This document shows positions 7,360 through 16,645 of a stretch of DNA of 64,000 bases, piece after piece. Location of the stretch: the NCBI RefSeq assembly GCF_033971905.1, contig NZ_JALBUT010000001.1, positions 324,500 through 388,499 on the forward strand, written 5' to 3'. A program made the position numbers and the translations under genes. How positions within the stretch are numbered: position 1 is the first letter of the stretch; each line of letters opens with the position of its first letter. A model generated the notes under the pieces. That model saw only the letters and a program-made list of their open reading frames with translations. It searched no databases and was not told the DNA's origin. This DNA is from Intestinicryptomonas porci (lineage in GTDB: Bacteria > Verrucomicrobiota > Verrucomicrobiia > Opitutales > Intestinicryptomonadaceae).

Positions 7360-10326
7360 ATGTTATCTAAAATTTTCAAACTTTTTGCAGGCAACCATTA
7401 TAAACGCTTTTACAGAAAAGCCCGTCCCGTCGTGGCCAAAATAAACAAGATAGAAGAGGGCTACCGGTCTTTGACGGACGATGAGTTGAAGGCGAAAACG
7501 TCGGAATTTATGGCGCGCATAGCGGCGGGGGAAACGACCGACATGCTTTTGCCGGAGGCTTTTGCCGCCGTCAAAAACGCCGCGCGCAGGCTTTGCGGCA
7601 AGAAAATAACCGTTTGCGGGCATGAACTTACTTGGGACATGGTTCATTACGATGTCCAGCTAATCGGCGGCATCGCCCTGCACCAAAACATGATTGCGGA
7701 AATGGCTACGGGCGAAGGCAAGACGCTCGTTGCGACGCTTCCGCTTTATTTGAACGCGCTTACAGGCAAAAACTGCCATCTTGTAACCGTCAACGAATAC
7801 CTCGCGCGTCGCGACTCCGAATGGATGGGCTATCTTTACCGCTTTTTGGGGCTTACCGTTGACTGGATTTACAACATGCAGGATACCGAAAGCAAAAAGC
7901 GCGCTTACAAGGCGAACATTACTTACGGAACTGCGAGCGAGTTCGGTTTCGACTATTTGCGCGACAACGGCATGGCAAGCGACGCCGAAAGCCAGGTTCA
8001 AAACGGGCACTTCTATTGCATCGTTGACGAAGTTGACTCCGTTTTGATTGACGAGGCGCGTACGCCGCTCATTATTTCAGGGCCCGTACAGGAAAATCGC
8101 GAGGCCCCGTTTATCCGTTTAAAGCCTTTGGTTGAAGAGGTTGTCCGCCACCAGACAAAGCTTTGCAACAAGCTTGCCTCCGACGCCAAGGAAGAATTCG
8201 ACAAAACGGGGGATTTGAGCGAAGAAAGCGTTTTGAAGCTTTGGCAGGTAAAGATGGGAATGCCGAAAAACCGCACTCTCCGCCAGCTGATGGAGCACGG
8301 CGTGGCTCGCAAAAAGCTCGACAAGTTCGACATGGAAATGGCGTCCGATTTCCGCAAGGAAGACCGCTTCAAGTTTAAGGAAGAGCTTTACTATGTAATC
8401 GACGAAAAACAGCACCAGTCCGACCTTACCGAAACCGGCAGAAACTTGATTTCCCCCGACAATCCCGACGCTTTCGTAATGCCCGATCTTGCCACGATTT
8501 TTGTGGACATTGATTCGCGCAAGGACTTGTCTCCCGAAAAGAAGCAGGAATTGAAGCTCGCTGCTGAAAATGATTTGATAAGGGTTTCGGAGGAAATCCA
8601 CTGCATAAGCCAGCTTGTCCGCGCGTATTCTATTTATGAAAAGGACGTTGAGTACGTTGTCCAAGACGGCAAAGTCCATATTGTGGACCAGAACACGGGG
8701 CGCATAATGTACGGCAGGCGTTGGAGTGAAGGTTTGCACCAGGCGGTGGAAGCAAAGGAAGGCGTGGAAATCGAAAAGGAGACTAAGACATACGCCACAA
8801 TCACAATCCAAAACTATTTCCGCCTTTACTCGAAGCTTGCGGGCATGACGGGCACTGCCGAAACCGAGGCGCAGGAATTTCACGATATTTACGCGCTTAA
8901 CGTCATGGCAATCCCTACAAACAAGCCGTGCCGCCGCAAGGATTTTAACGACGTGTTCTTTAAGACGCGCCGCGAAAAATACAATGCCGCAATCGCCGAA
9001 ATCGAAGCGGCGTACAAGCGCGGTCAGCCCGTTCTTGTCGGCACGGCGTCTGTTGAAGCGAGCGAGCTTTTAAGCAGAATGTTGCGCCGCACAAAAATCC
9101 CCCACAATGTTTTGAATGCCAAAAACCACGCGCAGGAAGCCGAAATTGTCGCGCAGGCAGGGCAGAGGGGCGCGGTCACAATCGCAACCAACATGGCGGG
9201 CAGAGGTACCGACATCAAGCTTGGCGAGGGCGTAAACGAGCTTGGAGGGCTGTATGTCTTGGGTACGGAACGCCACGAGTCGCGCCGAATCGACCGTCAG
9301 TTGCGCGGCAGATGCGCGCGCCAGGGCGACAACGGCGCGTCCAAGTTCTTGATTTCTCTTGAAGACGACTTGATGCGCCTTTTTGCCGGTTCTCCCATGG
9401 CAAAAATCCTCGACAAAACATTCAAAGAGGGCGAGCCATTGGAACACCCGATAATAAACCGCTCAATCGAGCGCGCGCAAAAGACCGTCGAAGGTCAAAA
9501 TTATTCAATCCGCAAACGACTTTTGCAGTATGACGATGTTTTGAACAAACAGCGCGAAGTCATTTACGGGCTTAGAAACGACACCATAACTTCTGAAGAG
9601 CCGCGCAAAATCGTCTTTGAGCTTATAGAAGAGGAAATCGAAGAGCGCATTGCATCTTTCTATTCGGGAAAAGACAGCGACAACACAGCGGAAGTGGAGT
9701 CTCTTTGCAGCTGGGTTACGAGCAGGTTTCCCATTATGCTTTCTGCCGATGAATTGAAGGGGCTGGACGACAAACAGATGCTCGATGCGATATTAAACAA
9801 GGTGAAAGCCCTGTATAAAATTCGCGAGGAAGTTGAAAATCCCGAAACATTAAAGCTGATAGAACGCTATGTTCTAATGCGCTCTTTCGACAAAAACTGG
9901 CAGGACCACTTAACGGAAATGGAAGACTTGCGAAAAAGCGTCGGTTTGCGCTCCTACGGGCAGAAAGATCCCTTGAACGAATATAAGAGCGAAGCCTACA
10001 AATATTTTGAACGCCTGCTTTCAAAAATCCGAAACGATTTGTGTCTCGGCATTTTCCGAAGCGCGTCGAGCCTTGAAGCCTTGCAGGAAATTATCGCAAG
10101 GGCAAGCGGCGAAGTTCTCGCAGTCCATGCAAAGGAAGACGAAGAACCCGCGAAAAAGAAGGACGACATAACGCTCCCCGACGTCAAAATCGAGCCTGAC
10201 GAAATGCCGCGCATAGGCAGAAACGAAATGGTTACGATTTGCAAGGGGTCGGAAACCCAAACGCTGAAATTCAAGAAGGCTGAAAACTTGATTCGCAACG
10301 AGGGTTGGCGCATAAAGGAATTTTAA
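7360..10326 (+). CDS. secA: preprotein translocase ATPase SecA
   Basis: The 988-residue protein has all the SecA motor landmarks: Walker A MATGEGKT (residues 118-122 GEGKT), the DEAD-like segment VDEVDSVLIDEARTPLIISG, the preprotein crosslinking region, MAGRGTDIKLG and GRCARQGDNG. It powers export through SecYEG. Compared with E. coli SecA (901 residues) it is longer through insertions around residues 280-400. The C-terminus ends NEGWRIKEF and lacks the zinc-binding Cys-rich tail that contacts SecB and phospholipids. A short AT-rich leader separates it from mtaB, and a strong terminator follows. Confidence 0.97.
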   Translation: MLSKIFKLFAGNHYKRFYRKARPVVAKINKIEEGYRSLTDDELKAKTSEFMARIAAGETTDMLLPEAFAAVKNAARRLCGKKITVCGHELTWDMVHYDVQLIGGIALHQNMIAEMATGEGKTLVATLPLYLNALTGKNCHLVTVNEYLARRDSEWMGYLYRFLGLTVDWIYNMQDTESKKRAYKANITYGTASEFGFDYLRDNGMASDAESQVQNGHFYCIVDEVDSVLIDEARTPLIISGPVQENREAPFIRLKPLVEEVVRHQTKLCNKLASDAKEEFDKTGDLSEESVLKLWQVKMGMPKNRTLRQLMEHGVARKKLDKFDMEMASDFRKEDRFKFKEELYYVIDEKQHQSDLTETGRNLISPDNPDAFVMPDLATIFVDIDSRKDLSPEKKQELKLAAENDLIRVSEEIHCISQLVRAYSIYEKDVEYVVQDGKVHIVDQNTGRIMYGRRWSEGLHQAVEAKEGVEIEKETKTYATITIQNYFRLYSKLAGMTGTAETEAQEFHDIYALNVMAIPTNKPCRRKDFNDVFFKTRREKYNAAIAEIEAAYKRGQPVLVGTASVEASELLSRMLRRTKIPHNVLNAKNHAQEAEIVAQAGQRGAVTIATNMAGRGTDIKLGEGVNELGGLYVLGTERHESRRIDRQLRGRCARQGDNGASKFLISLEDDLMRLFAGSPMAKILDKTFKEGEPLEHPIINRSIERAQKTVEGQNYSIRKRLLQYDDVLNKQREVIYGLRNDTITSEEPRKIVFELIEEEIEERIASFYSGKDSDNTAEVESLCSWVTSRFPIMLSADELKGLDDKQMLDAILNKVKALYKIREEVENPETLKLIERYVLMRSFDKNWQDHLTEMEDLRKSVGLRSYGQKDPLNEYKSEAYKYFERLLSKIRNDLCLGIFRSASSLEALQEIIARASGEVLAVHAKEDEEPAKKKDDITLPDVKIEPDEMPRIGRNEMVTICKGSETQTLKFKKAENLIRNEGWRIKEF

Positions 10327-10336
10327 TTTTTGCATT

Positions 10337-10365
10337 GGGGCGCGGAAAAAACGCGCCTCTTTTTT
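10337..10365 (+). terminator. rho-independent terminator after secA
   Basis: GGGGCGCG (10337-10344) pairs with CGCGCCTC (10352-10359), one G-T wobble, followed by six T. It lies 10 nt after the secA stop and just before lnt. Confidence 0.8.
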
Positions 10366-10369
10366 GAAT

Positions 10370-12112
10370 ATGTCGGGAAAATTTTTTCCAATTCTTCTCC
10401 TGCTTTTCGGATTTGCGCTTTACGCAATGTCCTTTGAGCCGTTTTGCGCGGCGGAAGGGGCGTATGTCTTTTCCGCTTTTTTGCTCTGGGCGGCGCATTC
10501 GTGGAAGTCGTCAAACAGATTGTGGAAAGTTGCCTCATTTGCGGGAGCTTGGGCTTCGTGGATTTTGCTTTTGGCGTGGCTTAGGTTTGTTTATCCGCCT
10601 TCGGGATATTTTTTCATGGTTGGGCTGTCGGCGATAGTGGCTCTCTTCTTTTGGGTATGGCTTTTGGCTCTTAAAAAGTTTACGCCTCTTCCCTATGAAA
10701 GCTTCTTAAAAAGAATTTCAAAAATCTTGTTTCTGGCAGGGTTTTGGGTTGCGCTTGAATGGATTAGGTCGTTTGTGTTTACGGGATTTCCGTGGCTGTT
10801 GCTTGCGCACAGCCAGTGGCAAAGGCCCGCAATAATTCAGCCGGCGTCAATCGGCGGGGCTTATTTGGTTTCGTTTGTTTTGATATTCTTCGGGCTTTCG
10901 CTTGGAATGTACGGATGCAGAATTTGGGCTTGGCACAAGTCGAAGCTTGCGGGGGAAAGAGTTGACCGCTTCGGCAAATTCACCCCCGAATTTTACGTCG
11001 GCTGCGGATTTGTGATGGCGAGTTTGTATATGTACATTGGGGATATGCCTAAATCGCAAAACGCCGAAAAAGTTTTCAGGGTAGGAATGGTTCAAACGGA
11101 TTTTGCCGGAATTTTGAACTGGGACTTGTCGCTTGCGCAGGGCAATTTGGACGTTCTTAAAAAGCTGACTCTTTCGCTTAAAGGCGCGAATGTGGATATT
11201 GTTGCATGGAGCGAGTCTGCGACGCCCCCGATGTGGCCTGTCATCGGCACAAAGGGGATAAAAGAGTGGTGTGAAAGCGTCTCGAAAGAGGTAAACGCAC
11301 CGATAATAATGGGAAACGGCGCATATTTTAACGAAGGCGGTAAAGTGTCGTCTTACAACGCGGCTTTTTATGTTTCCGAAAAAAACGGCTTGGACGAGAA
11401 TTTTTACGCAAAACAAAAGCTTGTCCCTTTCGGGGAGTATCTGCCGTCATGGTGCTTTTTCCTGAAAGAGGCGGTTGTCCCCGTGGGCGGAATGACGGCG
11501 GGGCAAAAAAGCGTTGTTTTTAATTGCGACATAAAAGGAAAAATCCGCAAAATCTCCCCGATAATCTGCTATGAAGACATTTTTCCGCAAATAGCCCGCG
11601 GCGCTGTCAAGGCAGGGGCTGAAATTCTGTATGTCTGCACAAACGATTCCTGGTACGGGCGCGAGGGCGGGGCGTGGCAGCACGCGGCGCATTCGGCTTT
11701 TCAGGCGGCAAGTTTCAGAAAACCCCTCATAAGGGCGTCTGTAAACGGGTTAAGCGGAGTCTTCGACCAGTACGGCAGGCTCGTGCCAACATTTGCAATC
11801 CGTAATGGCGAAGGCGGAATTTACGACGCCAAGGGAGTTGCCGCAAAGCCTTTTGAAATCATGAACGAGGAGGGCGAGCTTTTGGACGCGGGGACGCTTA
11901 AAAAAGCCAGCGGCAATCCTCTTTTAAATGATGAAAACTCTATATATTTCAGGGGTGCGGGCTATGCCGACTTGGTGTCTTACAAAAATTTTGACGGCGT
12001 CGAAACTTTTTATGCGAAATACGGCGATTGGTTTCCGATTGCCTGTTTTGGTTATTCGATAATTTTTCTGATTTTTTGCAAAAAGAGCTTGACGAAGCCG
12101 AAAGATTATTGA
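10370..12112 (+). CDS. lnt: apolipoprotein N-acyltransferase
   Basis: The ATG at 10370 gives 580 residues; a TTG two codons upstream is less likely. The N-terminal half is strongly hydrophobic with several transmembrane helices, followed by a periplasmic nitrilase-fold domain. The catalytic triad is visible: E282 in WSESATPP, K348 in AKQKLVPFGEYLP and C400 in ICYEDIFPQ. Lnt adds the third acyl chain to lipoproteins at the inner membrane, which fits the many lipoproteins in this window. About 70 residues beyond the nitrilase domain, including a final membrane segment, make it longer than E. coli Lnt (512). Confidence 0.93.
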   Translation: MSGKFFPILLLLFGFALYAMSFEPFCAAEGAYVFSAFLLWAAHSWKSSNRLWKVASFAGAWASWILLLAWLRFVYPPSGYFFMVGLSAIVALFFWVWLLALKKFTPLPYESFLKRISKILFLAGFWVALEWIRSFVFTGFPWLLLAHSQWQRPAIIQPASIGGAYLVSFVLIFFGLSLGMYGCRIWAWHKSKLAGERVDRFGKFTPEFYVGCGFVMASLYMYIGDMPKSQNAEKVFRVGMVQTDFAGILNWDLSLAQGNLDVLKKLTLSLKGANVDIVAWSESATPPMWPVIGTKGIKEWCESVSKEVNAPIIMGNGAYFNEGGKVSSYNAAFYVSEKNGLDENFYAKQKLVPFGEYLPSWCFFLKEAVVPVGGMTAGQKSVVFNCDIKGKIRKISPIICYEDIFPQIARGAVKAGAEILYVCTNDSWYGREGGAWQHAAHSAFQAASFRKPLIRASVNGLSGVFDQYGRLVPTFAIRNGEGGIYDAKGVAAKPFEIMNEEGELLDAGTLKKASGNPLLNDENSIYFRGAGYADLVSYKNFDGVETFYAKYGDWFPIACFGYSIIFLIFCKKSLTKPKDY

Positions 12113-12138
12113 AAATAGCAAACTTTAATAATTTCTAC

Positions 12139-12212
12139 GCGGGCGTAGTTTAGTGGTAGAACCTCTGTTTTCCAAGCAGATTGTGTCAGTTCGATTCTGT
12201 CCGCCCGCACCA
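12139..12212 (+). tRNA. tRNA-Gly (anticodon TCC)
   Basis: A complete cloverleaf is readable: acceptor GCGGGCG with CGCCCGC, D-stem GTTT with GAAC, anticodon stem TCTGT with GCAGA, loop TTTCCAA with anticodon TCC at 12171-12173, T-loop GTTCGATTC, and an encoded CCA. It reads GGA and, by wobble, GGG codons. It lies 47 nt upstream of hisG. Confidence 0.95.
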
Positions 12213-12259
12213 ATTTCTCTTAGTCCGAAACCGATTCGGGCAACAGCAAAGGAATAATC

Positions 12260-13138
12260 GTGAGCAACCCTCTAATTATGCTTGGTTTGCCAAAGGGCAG
12301 CCTAGAAGAATCTACAATCAGCCTTTTTGGCAGGGCAGGCTGGAAAATTTCCAAAAGTTCCCGTTCCTACAAGCCCTCTATCGATGACCCTGAACTTGAC
12401 GGTCGTTTCGTGCGCGCGCAAGAAATAAGCCGCTATGTCGAACTCGGCTTCTTTGACTGCGGCTTGACGGGCTACGACTGGATTATCGAAAACAACAGCG
12501 ATGTCGTGGAAGTTTGCGATTTGATTTACAGCAAGGCAACCGCGCTTAAATCCCGCTGGGTTTTGTGCGTCAAGGAAGACAGCGAAATCAAGTCTGTTGA
12601 AGACTTGAACGGCAAGCGTGTGGCGACGGAACTTGTAAATTTCACAAAAAGGTATTTGCAGGAAAAGGGCGTAAACGCGGAAGTTGAATTTTCATGGGGC
12701 GCGACGGAAGTGAAAGTTCCCGATTTGGTTGACGCAATCGCCGACATTACCGAAACAGGCTCTTCCATCAAGGCGAACAATTTGCGCATTATCGACACGA
12801 TGCTTTACACAAACACAAAGCTAATCGCAAATAAGACCGCTTGGGAAAATCCCGAAAAACGCCGTAAGATTGAATCTATTGCAATGCTCTTGCAGGCGGC
12901 GCTTTCAGCGGCAAGCAAGGTGGGTTTGAAGATGAATTTGCCAAAGTCGAGCTTAAACCGCATTATTGGCGCGCTTCCCGCATTGCGCACACCGACAATT
13001 TCCCAGCTTTCAGACCCTGCATGGGTTGCCGTTGAAACTATTGTAGATGAAAAAACCGTGCGCGAAATTATCCCGACTTTGAAAGAAAACGGCGCAGAAG
13101 GCATCGTGGAATATTCCTTGAACAAGGTTGTTCCCTGA
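12260..13138 (+). CDS. hisG: ATP phosphoribosyltransferase HisG, long form
   Basis: The 292-residue protein starts at a GTG preceded by AAAGGAATAATC. It has the catalytic periplasmic-binding-like lobes (MLGLPKGSLEESTI, GLTGYDWI, VADITETGSS-like loop DAIADITETGSSIKAN) and a C-terminal regulatory domain, which marks the hexameric, histidine-inhibited long form. It catalyses the first step of histidine synthesis, ATP plus PRPP to phosphoribosyl-ATP. No other his genes are adjacent. A strong terminator follows. Confidence 0.95.
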   Translation: MSNPLIMLGLPKGSLEESTISLFGRAGWKISKSSRSYKPSIDDPELDGRFVRAQEISRYVELGFFDCGLTGYDWIIENNSDVVEVCDLIYSKATALKSRWVLCVKEDSEIKSVEDLNGKRVATELVNFTKRYLQEKGVNAEVEFSWGATEVKVPDLVDAIADITETGSSIKANNLRIIDTMLYTNTKLIANKTAWENPEKRRKIESIAMLLQAALSAASKVGLKMNLPKSSLNRIIGALPALRTPTISQLSDPAWVAVETIVDEKTVREIIPTLKENGAEGIVEYSLNKVVP

Positions 13139-13163
13139 TTTTTTAACAAGTTTGTATTTTATT

Positions 13164-13190
13164 AAAGCCCGCAATTTGCGGGCTTTTTTT
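13164..13190 (+). terminator. rho-independent terminator after hisG
   Basis: AAAGCCCGC and GCGGGCTTT form a perfect stem around a 5-nt loop, followed by a T run. Confidence 0.85.
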
Positions 13191-13274
13191 GTTTTGGGTG
13201 TGGACGTTTGGGCATACGGGTTATTTTGCGCGTTTTTTGTTTACAATATGCGCGTCTTGTTTAACTTTTTCAGA

Positions 13275-14159
13275 ATGGATTTTGATTTGCCTGATATTAG
13301 GGAAAATGTTCCGCTTAAAAATTTCACCACTTGGAAAATCGGCGGAAATGCGAGGCTTTTTATCGAGGCGAAATCTGCGGAAGTCCCGAAAATTTTATCT
13401 TGGGCAAATTCAAACGGAATAAAAGCGCATATTTTGGGAGCGGGCTCAAACGTGCTGATAAAAGATTCGGGCATCGACGGTCTTGTGGTTCGCTTGAAAG
13501 ACGGTGTTTCGTCTGTCAAAATTTCCGAAAAAACCGCGTTTGCCCCCGCTGGGGTGCGCTTGGCGCAGTTTGTAAATTTTCTTGCGAAAAACGGGATTTC
13601 AGGCTTTGAATTTCTTGCGGGAATACCCGGGACAATCGGCGGAGCGGCATTTATGAACGCAGGAATCGGCGGAGAAAACAAGCGCGAAATTTCAGACGTT
13701 TTTGATGGTGGAATTTTGTGCAATTTAAAAGGCGAAGTTTTTGAAGTCGGGGCGGATTTCATGGAATTTTCGCACCGACATTCTGTTTTGCACCATTCAA
13801 GCCATGTTCTGCTTTCAGCAAAATTCAGGCTTGAAGAGAAATCTTCGCCCGAAGAAATTTTGAAAAAAATTAGAAAAACCGCGAAGGAGCGGGCGGCGCG
13901 AGAGCCTAAAAACAGGAAAAACGCGGGCAGTGTTTTCAAGGCGTGCGGCGGAGTTCCCGCGGGGCTTTTGATTGACAGGGCGGGTCTTAAAGGATGCAAA
14001 ATCGGGGCGGCGCAAATAAGCCGCGTACACGCGAACTGGATTGAAAATTTGGGCGGCGCGACTTCAAGCGACGTGGAAGCCCTCATAAAATTCGCAAAGG
14101 AAAAGGTTTTTGAAAAATTCGGGGTTCTCCTTGAAGAGGAAGTGCGGATTTTGGGCTAA
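13275..14159 (+). CDS. murB: UDP-N-acetylenolpyruvoylglucosamine reductase
   Basis: I chose the ATG at 13275 (294 residues), where conserved sequence begins (LPDIRENVPLKNFTTWKIGGNA); an ATG at 13248 is also possible. FAD-binding motifs are GAGSNVLIKDSGIDGLVVRL and AGIPGTIGGAAFMNAG. NAGSVFK holds the catalytic Ser, and the protein ends LEEEVRILG as in short type II MurB. It reduces UDP-GlcNAc-enolpyruvate to UDP-MurNAc in peptidoglycan synthesis, the step after MurA (encoded at 41.3-42.6 kb). The 3' end overlaps the convergent DUF4838 gene by 4 bp. Confidence 0.93.
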   Translation: MDFDLPDIRENVPLKNFTTWKIGGNARLFIEAKSAEVPKILSWANSNGIKAHILGAGSNVLIKDSGIDGLVVRLKDGVSSVKISEKTAFAPAGVRLAQFVNFLAKNGISGFEFLAGIPGTIGGAAFMNAGIGGENKREISDVFDGGILCNLKGEVFEVGADFMEFSHRHSVLHHSSHVLLSAKFRLEEKSSPEEILKKIRKTAKERAAREPKNRKNAGSVFKACGGVPAGLLIDRAGLKGCKIGAAQISRVHANWIENLGGATSSDVEALIKFAKEKVFEKFGVLLEEEVRILG

Positions 14160-16537
14160 GGCTTCGCGAATTTTCTAACTTCGATTTTCTTTATGAAAAC
14201 GGGATTTGACGATTGGCGCAGATAAATTCCGAATACCGTGCGGTTCGCATTGATGGGCGTCTCTAAAATGATTTTAAAAGTGTCGCTTCTTCTTTCAGGT
14301 AGCGGGGGAATTGAAACTTCCTTGTATTTTACGCATTTGTTTTTTGCGTCGAACACGCTTACGGCAAGGAACATTTCAGATGATATTTCGCGGAGGTAAT
14401 CTATGCAAAAATTTATTTCATAGACTTCTTCGGGAGCAAGTTTCAGGCTTTTGAAAAATTCAAAGTGGAATGCGTTTGAAACTTTAAGCGCAAAATCATT
14501 TCCGTTTTTTTCGATTTTAAGTTCGGGCTTGTCTGACGGAATGTATTTTATGATAAAATCATTGCCTAATGCGTTTTCAAGGTCGTTTGCCCCGATGAAA
14601 TTTTCGGGGGAGAAATCAAACACAAGTTCCGATTTGCTTTCAGACGCTTTTTTTAGCGCGTTGAAATTTTCTGAAAGCGATTTGATTTTTTCAATTTCTA
14701 ATGGCGTGGCGTTTTTTAGGGCGGACATTAAAAGCTCTCCGCAAGGCGGCGAAAACGACCTTTCTTTTGCGTTTCTTGGAGAATTTTTGAATAAGGCGGA
14801 TTTCTTTTTTGCGAGAATTTCAAATTTTGAAGAAGCATTTTTTGATTTTTCCAACGCACCGATTATTTCGGAGGATTTGGCGTTTTTGAATTTTAGAAAG
14901 AACAGCTCTTTTTTTGCGAAGTAGTCTTCCACAAATGCTTTTGTCTTTTCAAATTCAAGGCGAAGCTCCGCAACTTTCATTTTTGTTTCGGGAAGTTTTG
15001 CATCGGCCTCAGCGTTTTGAAGGGAAGATTCCATTTTTTTCAAAATGTCGGGGGGAAAAAGCTCCGCAACCGTGTCGCGCATAAAAAGCCCGAGCCACTT
15101 CGGGGAATCTGTACGGTTTGCCCATGCGGATTTTGCGGCGTCGAAAAATTCCATTGCGGCTCCGCCCGCTCCTTGGTAATAGTTTATGAAATATTCGAGC
15201 CTTAGCTCGCGGCAACTTTTCTCCGAGCCATTTAAGACTTTTTGAATTGCCCAGTATTTAAAGGAGTCGTAAGCCCAAACGGGATTTAGCTCCGCAAAGT
15301 AGCAGTTAAATCCCAGATTTTTTGCGATTCTTATAAACTCTATTTCAAATTCCTCGACGGGGCGCGGAACGAAATATGGCGCGCCGTATATGTAAGAGCA
15401 AATTCCGCGGACTTTCGAGCCGTCATTGGCATAAGACTTTAAAATGCCGATGGTTTCGTTTTTGAAATTTTCGTCGAAGAAGTTTGCGCTGTCGATGCAA
15501 AGGAAAGGGGCAATGTTTTTTTCAAGCGGAAAATCGGGATGGCGCAGGGTCGGTAGATACGCAATAAGACCTATGAATTTGTCGGGATTTGATTTTTTTA
15601 TTTTTTTTGCGACTTCGTTTGCGAACGAATAGTACGCATTTGAAATGGAATCCACGCCCGATATGAACCTGTCTTCTGCTTCGATGTCATAGGGGATTGA
15701 AATGTCAAAATTCAAGGAGTCATTTATTCCTATTGAAAAAGAGTTTGCCTGTGGATTTTTTGCGAAAATTTTTTCGGCTTTCTCTGCCGCAAAATCGGCG
15801 GCGTTTTCGGCGTTAAACTTTGGCTGTAGATATTTTCTTGAAGCGTATTTTTTTAGCGTCGGCTTAAATTCGGGAAATTCGCGCATGTCCTCAGGCGTGA
15901 ATATGTTTGAGAGATTATGTGAAAAACCTCTCAAAACCGCGTCGTTTCCGTTGAGCCTCGCAAAAATTTTCGCCTCGCTTGAAAGGTTTTCGGGGTACAA
16001 TGAAATTGAGGCAAACCCGTGCGCGTAAATCCTTTCGCCACTTTTTATTTTTGCGTTTTTGGGCGGGAGCTTTGTTCCGATTTCATCGTTTGGGGCGTAA
16101 AATTCAAAGCCGAGCTCGCGCAGAAAATCTCCCGCGGCGTTTACAGGACTTGACGAATAGAGGATTTTTATTCTGCCGTTTCGGGTTGAAACAACGTTTG
16201 TTCTCGTGTTTTCATGGCTGAAAAAGGAGAGCTTTTTTGCGTCGGGAAGCCTTGAAAGCGAAACGGACTTGTATAAGAATGCGTCTTTGGGGTTTCGGGT
16301 CGTAAAAAAATCCGTTTTTGGGAACGCCTTTTTCAGGTGCTTTAAAATTAAATTTGCGGCGTCAATTTCCTGTCCGCTTGGATTTTGCGGCAAGGCTATC
16401 GCCACTTTTTTATATTCGCAGTCCTTAAACGAAAAGTCTTTTTGGCGCGGAAACGCATGCAAATGCAATGCGAGAAGCGGAACGGTCAAAACCGCCGCCA
16501 AAAGTTTCTTTGCGTTGTTTGCCAAAAAGAGTTTCAA
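14156..16537 (-). CDS. secreted DUF4838-domain protein (putative glycan-active)
   Basis: The 793-residue protein has an N-terminal hydrophobic export signal (LLAAVLTVPLLALHLHA). An alpha-glucuronidase-like N-terminal domain follows (GQEIDAANLILKHLKKAFP, FLRELGFEFYAPND), then a DUF4838-like TIM-barrel region (about residues 200-460, with GINDS, FIGLIAYLPT and ICSYIYGAPYFVPR). The C-terminal about 170 residues look like a beta-sandwich carbohydrate-binding module. DUF4838 proteins are expanded in Verrucomicrobia and predicted to act on plant or host glycans. No reaction has been inferred from catalytic residues here. It is divergent from the UAP1-like gene. Confidence 0.72.
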   Translation of the reverse strand: MKLFLANNAKKLLAAVLTVPLLALHLHAFPRQKDFSFKDCEYKKVAIALPQNPSGQEIDAANLILKHLKKAFPKTDFFTTRNPKDAFLYKSVSLSRLPDAKKLSFFSHENTRTNVVSTRNGRIKILYSSSPVNAAGDFLRELGFEFYAPNDEIGTKLPPKNAKIKSGERIYAHGFASISLYPENLSSEAKIFARLNGNDAVLRGFSHNLSNIFTPEDMREFPEFKPTLKKYASRKYLQPKFNAENAADFAAEKAEKIFAKNPQANSFSIGINDSLNFDISIPYDIEAEDRFISGVDSISNAYYSFANEVAKKIKKSNPDKFIGLIAYLPTLRHPDFPLEKNIAPFLCIDSANFFDENFKNETIGILKSYANDGSKVRGICSYIYGAPYFVPRPVEEFEIEFIRIAKNLGFNCYFAELNPVWAYDSFKYWAIQKVLNGSEKSCRELRLEYFINYYQGAGGAAMEFFDAAKSAWANRTDSPKWLGLFMRDTVAELFPPDILKKMESSLQNAEADAKLPETKMKVAELRLEFEKTKAFVEDYFAKKELFFLKFKNAKSSEIIGALEKSKNASSKFEILAKKKSALFKNSPRNAKERSFSPPCGELLMSALKNATPLEIEKIKSLSENFNALKKASESKSELVFDFSPENFIGANDLENALGNDFIIKYIPSDKPELKIEKNGNDFALKVSNAFHFEFFKSLKLAPEEVYEINFCIDYLREISSEMFLAVSVFDAKNKCVKYKEVSIPPLPERRSDTFKIILETPINANRTVFGIYLRQSSNPVFIKKIEVRKFAKP

Positions 16538-16645
16538 TACTTTTTATGTTTTATAAAAACCGCGCATATTCAAGCCTTAAAATCAAATGTTGACTATGTT
16601 TGGCAAATTGGCGATATTATTATCAACTTAAAACGGAATTTATTT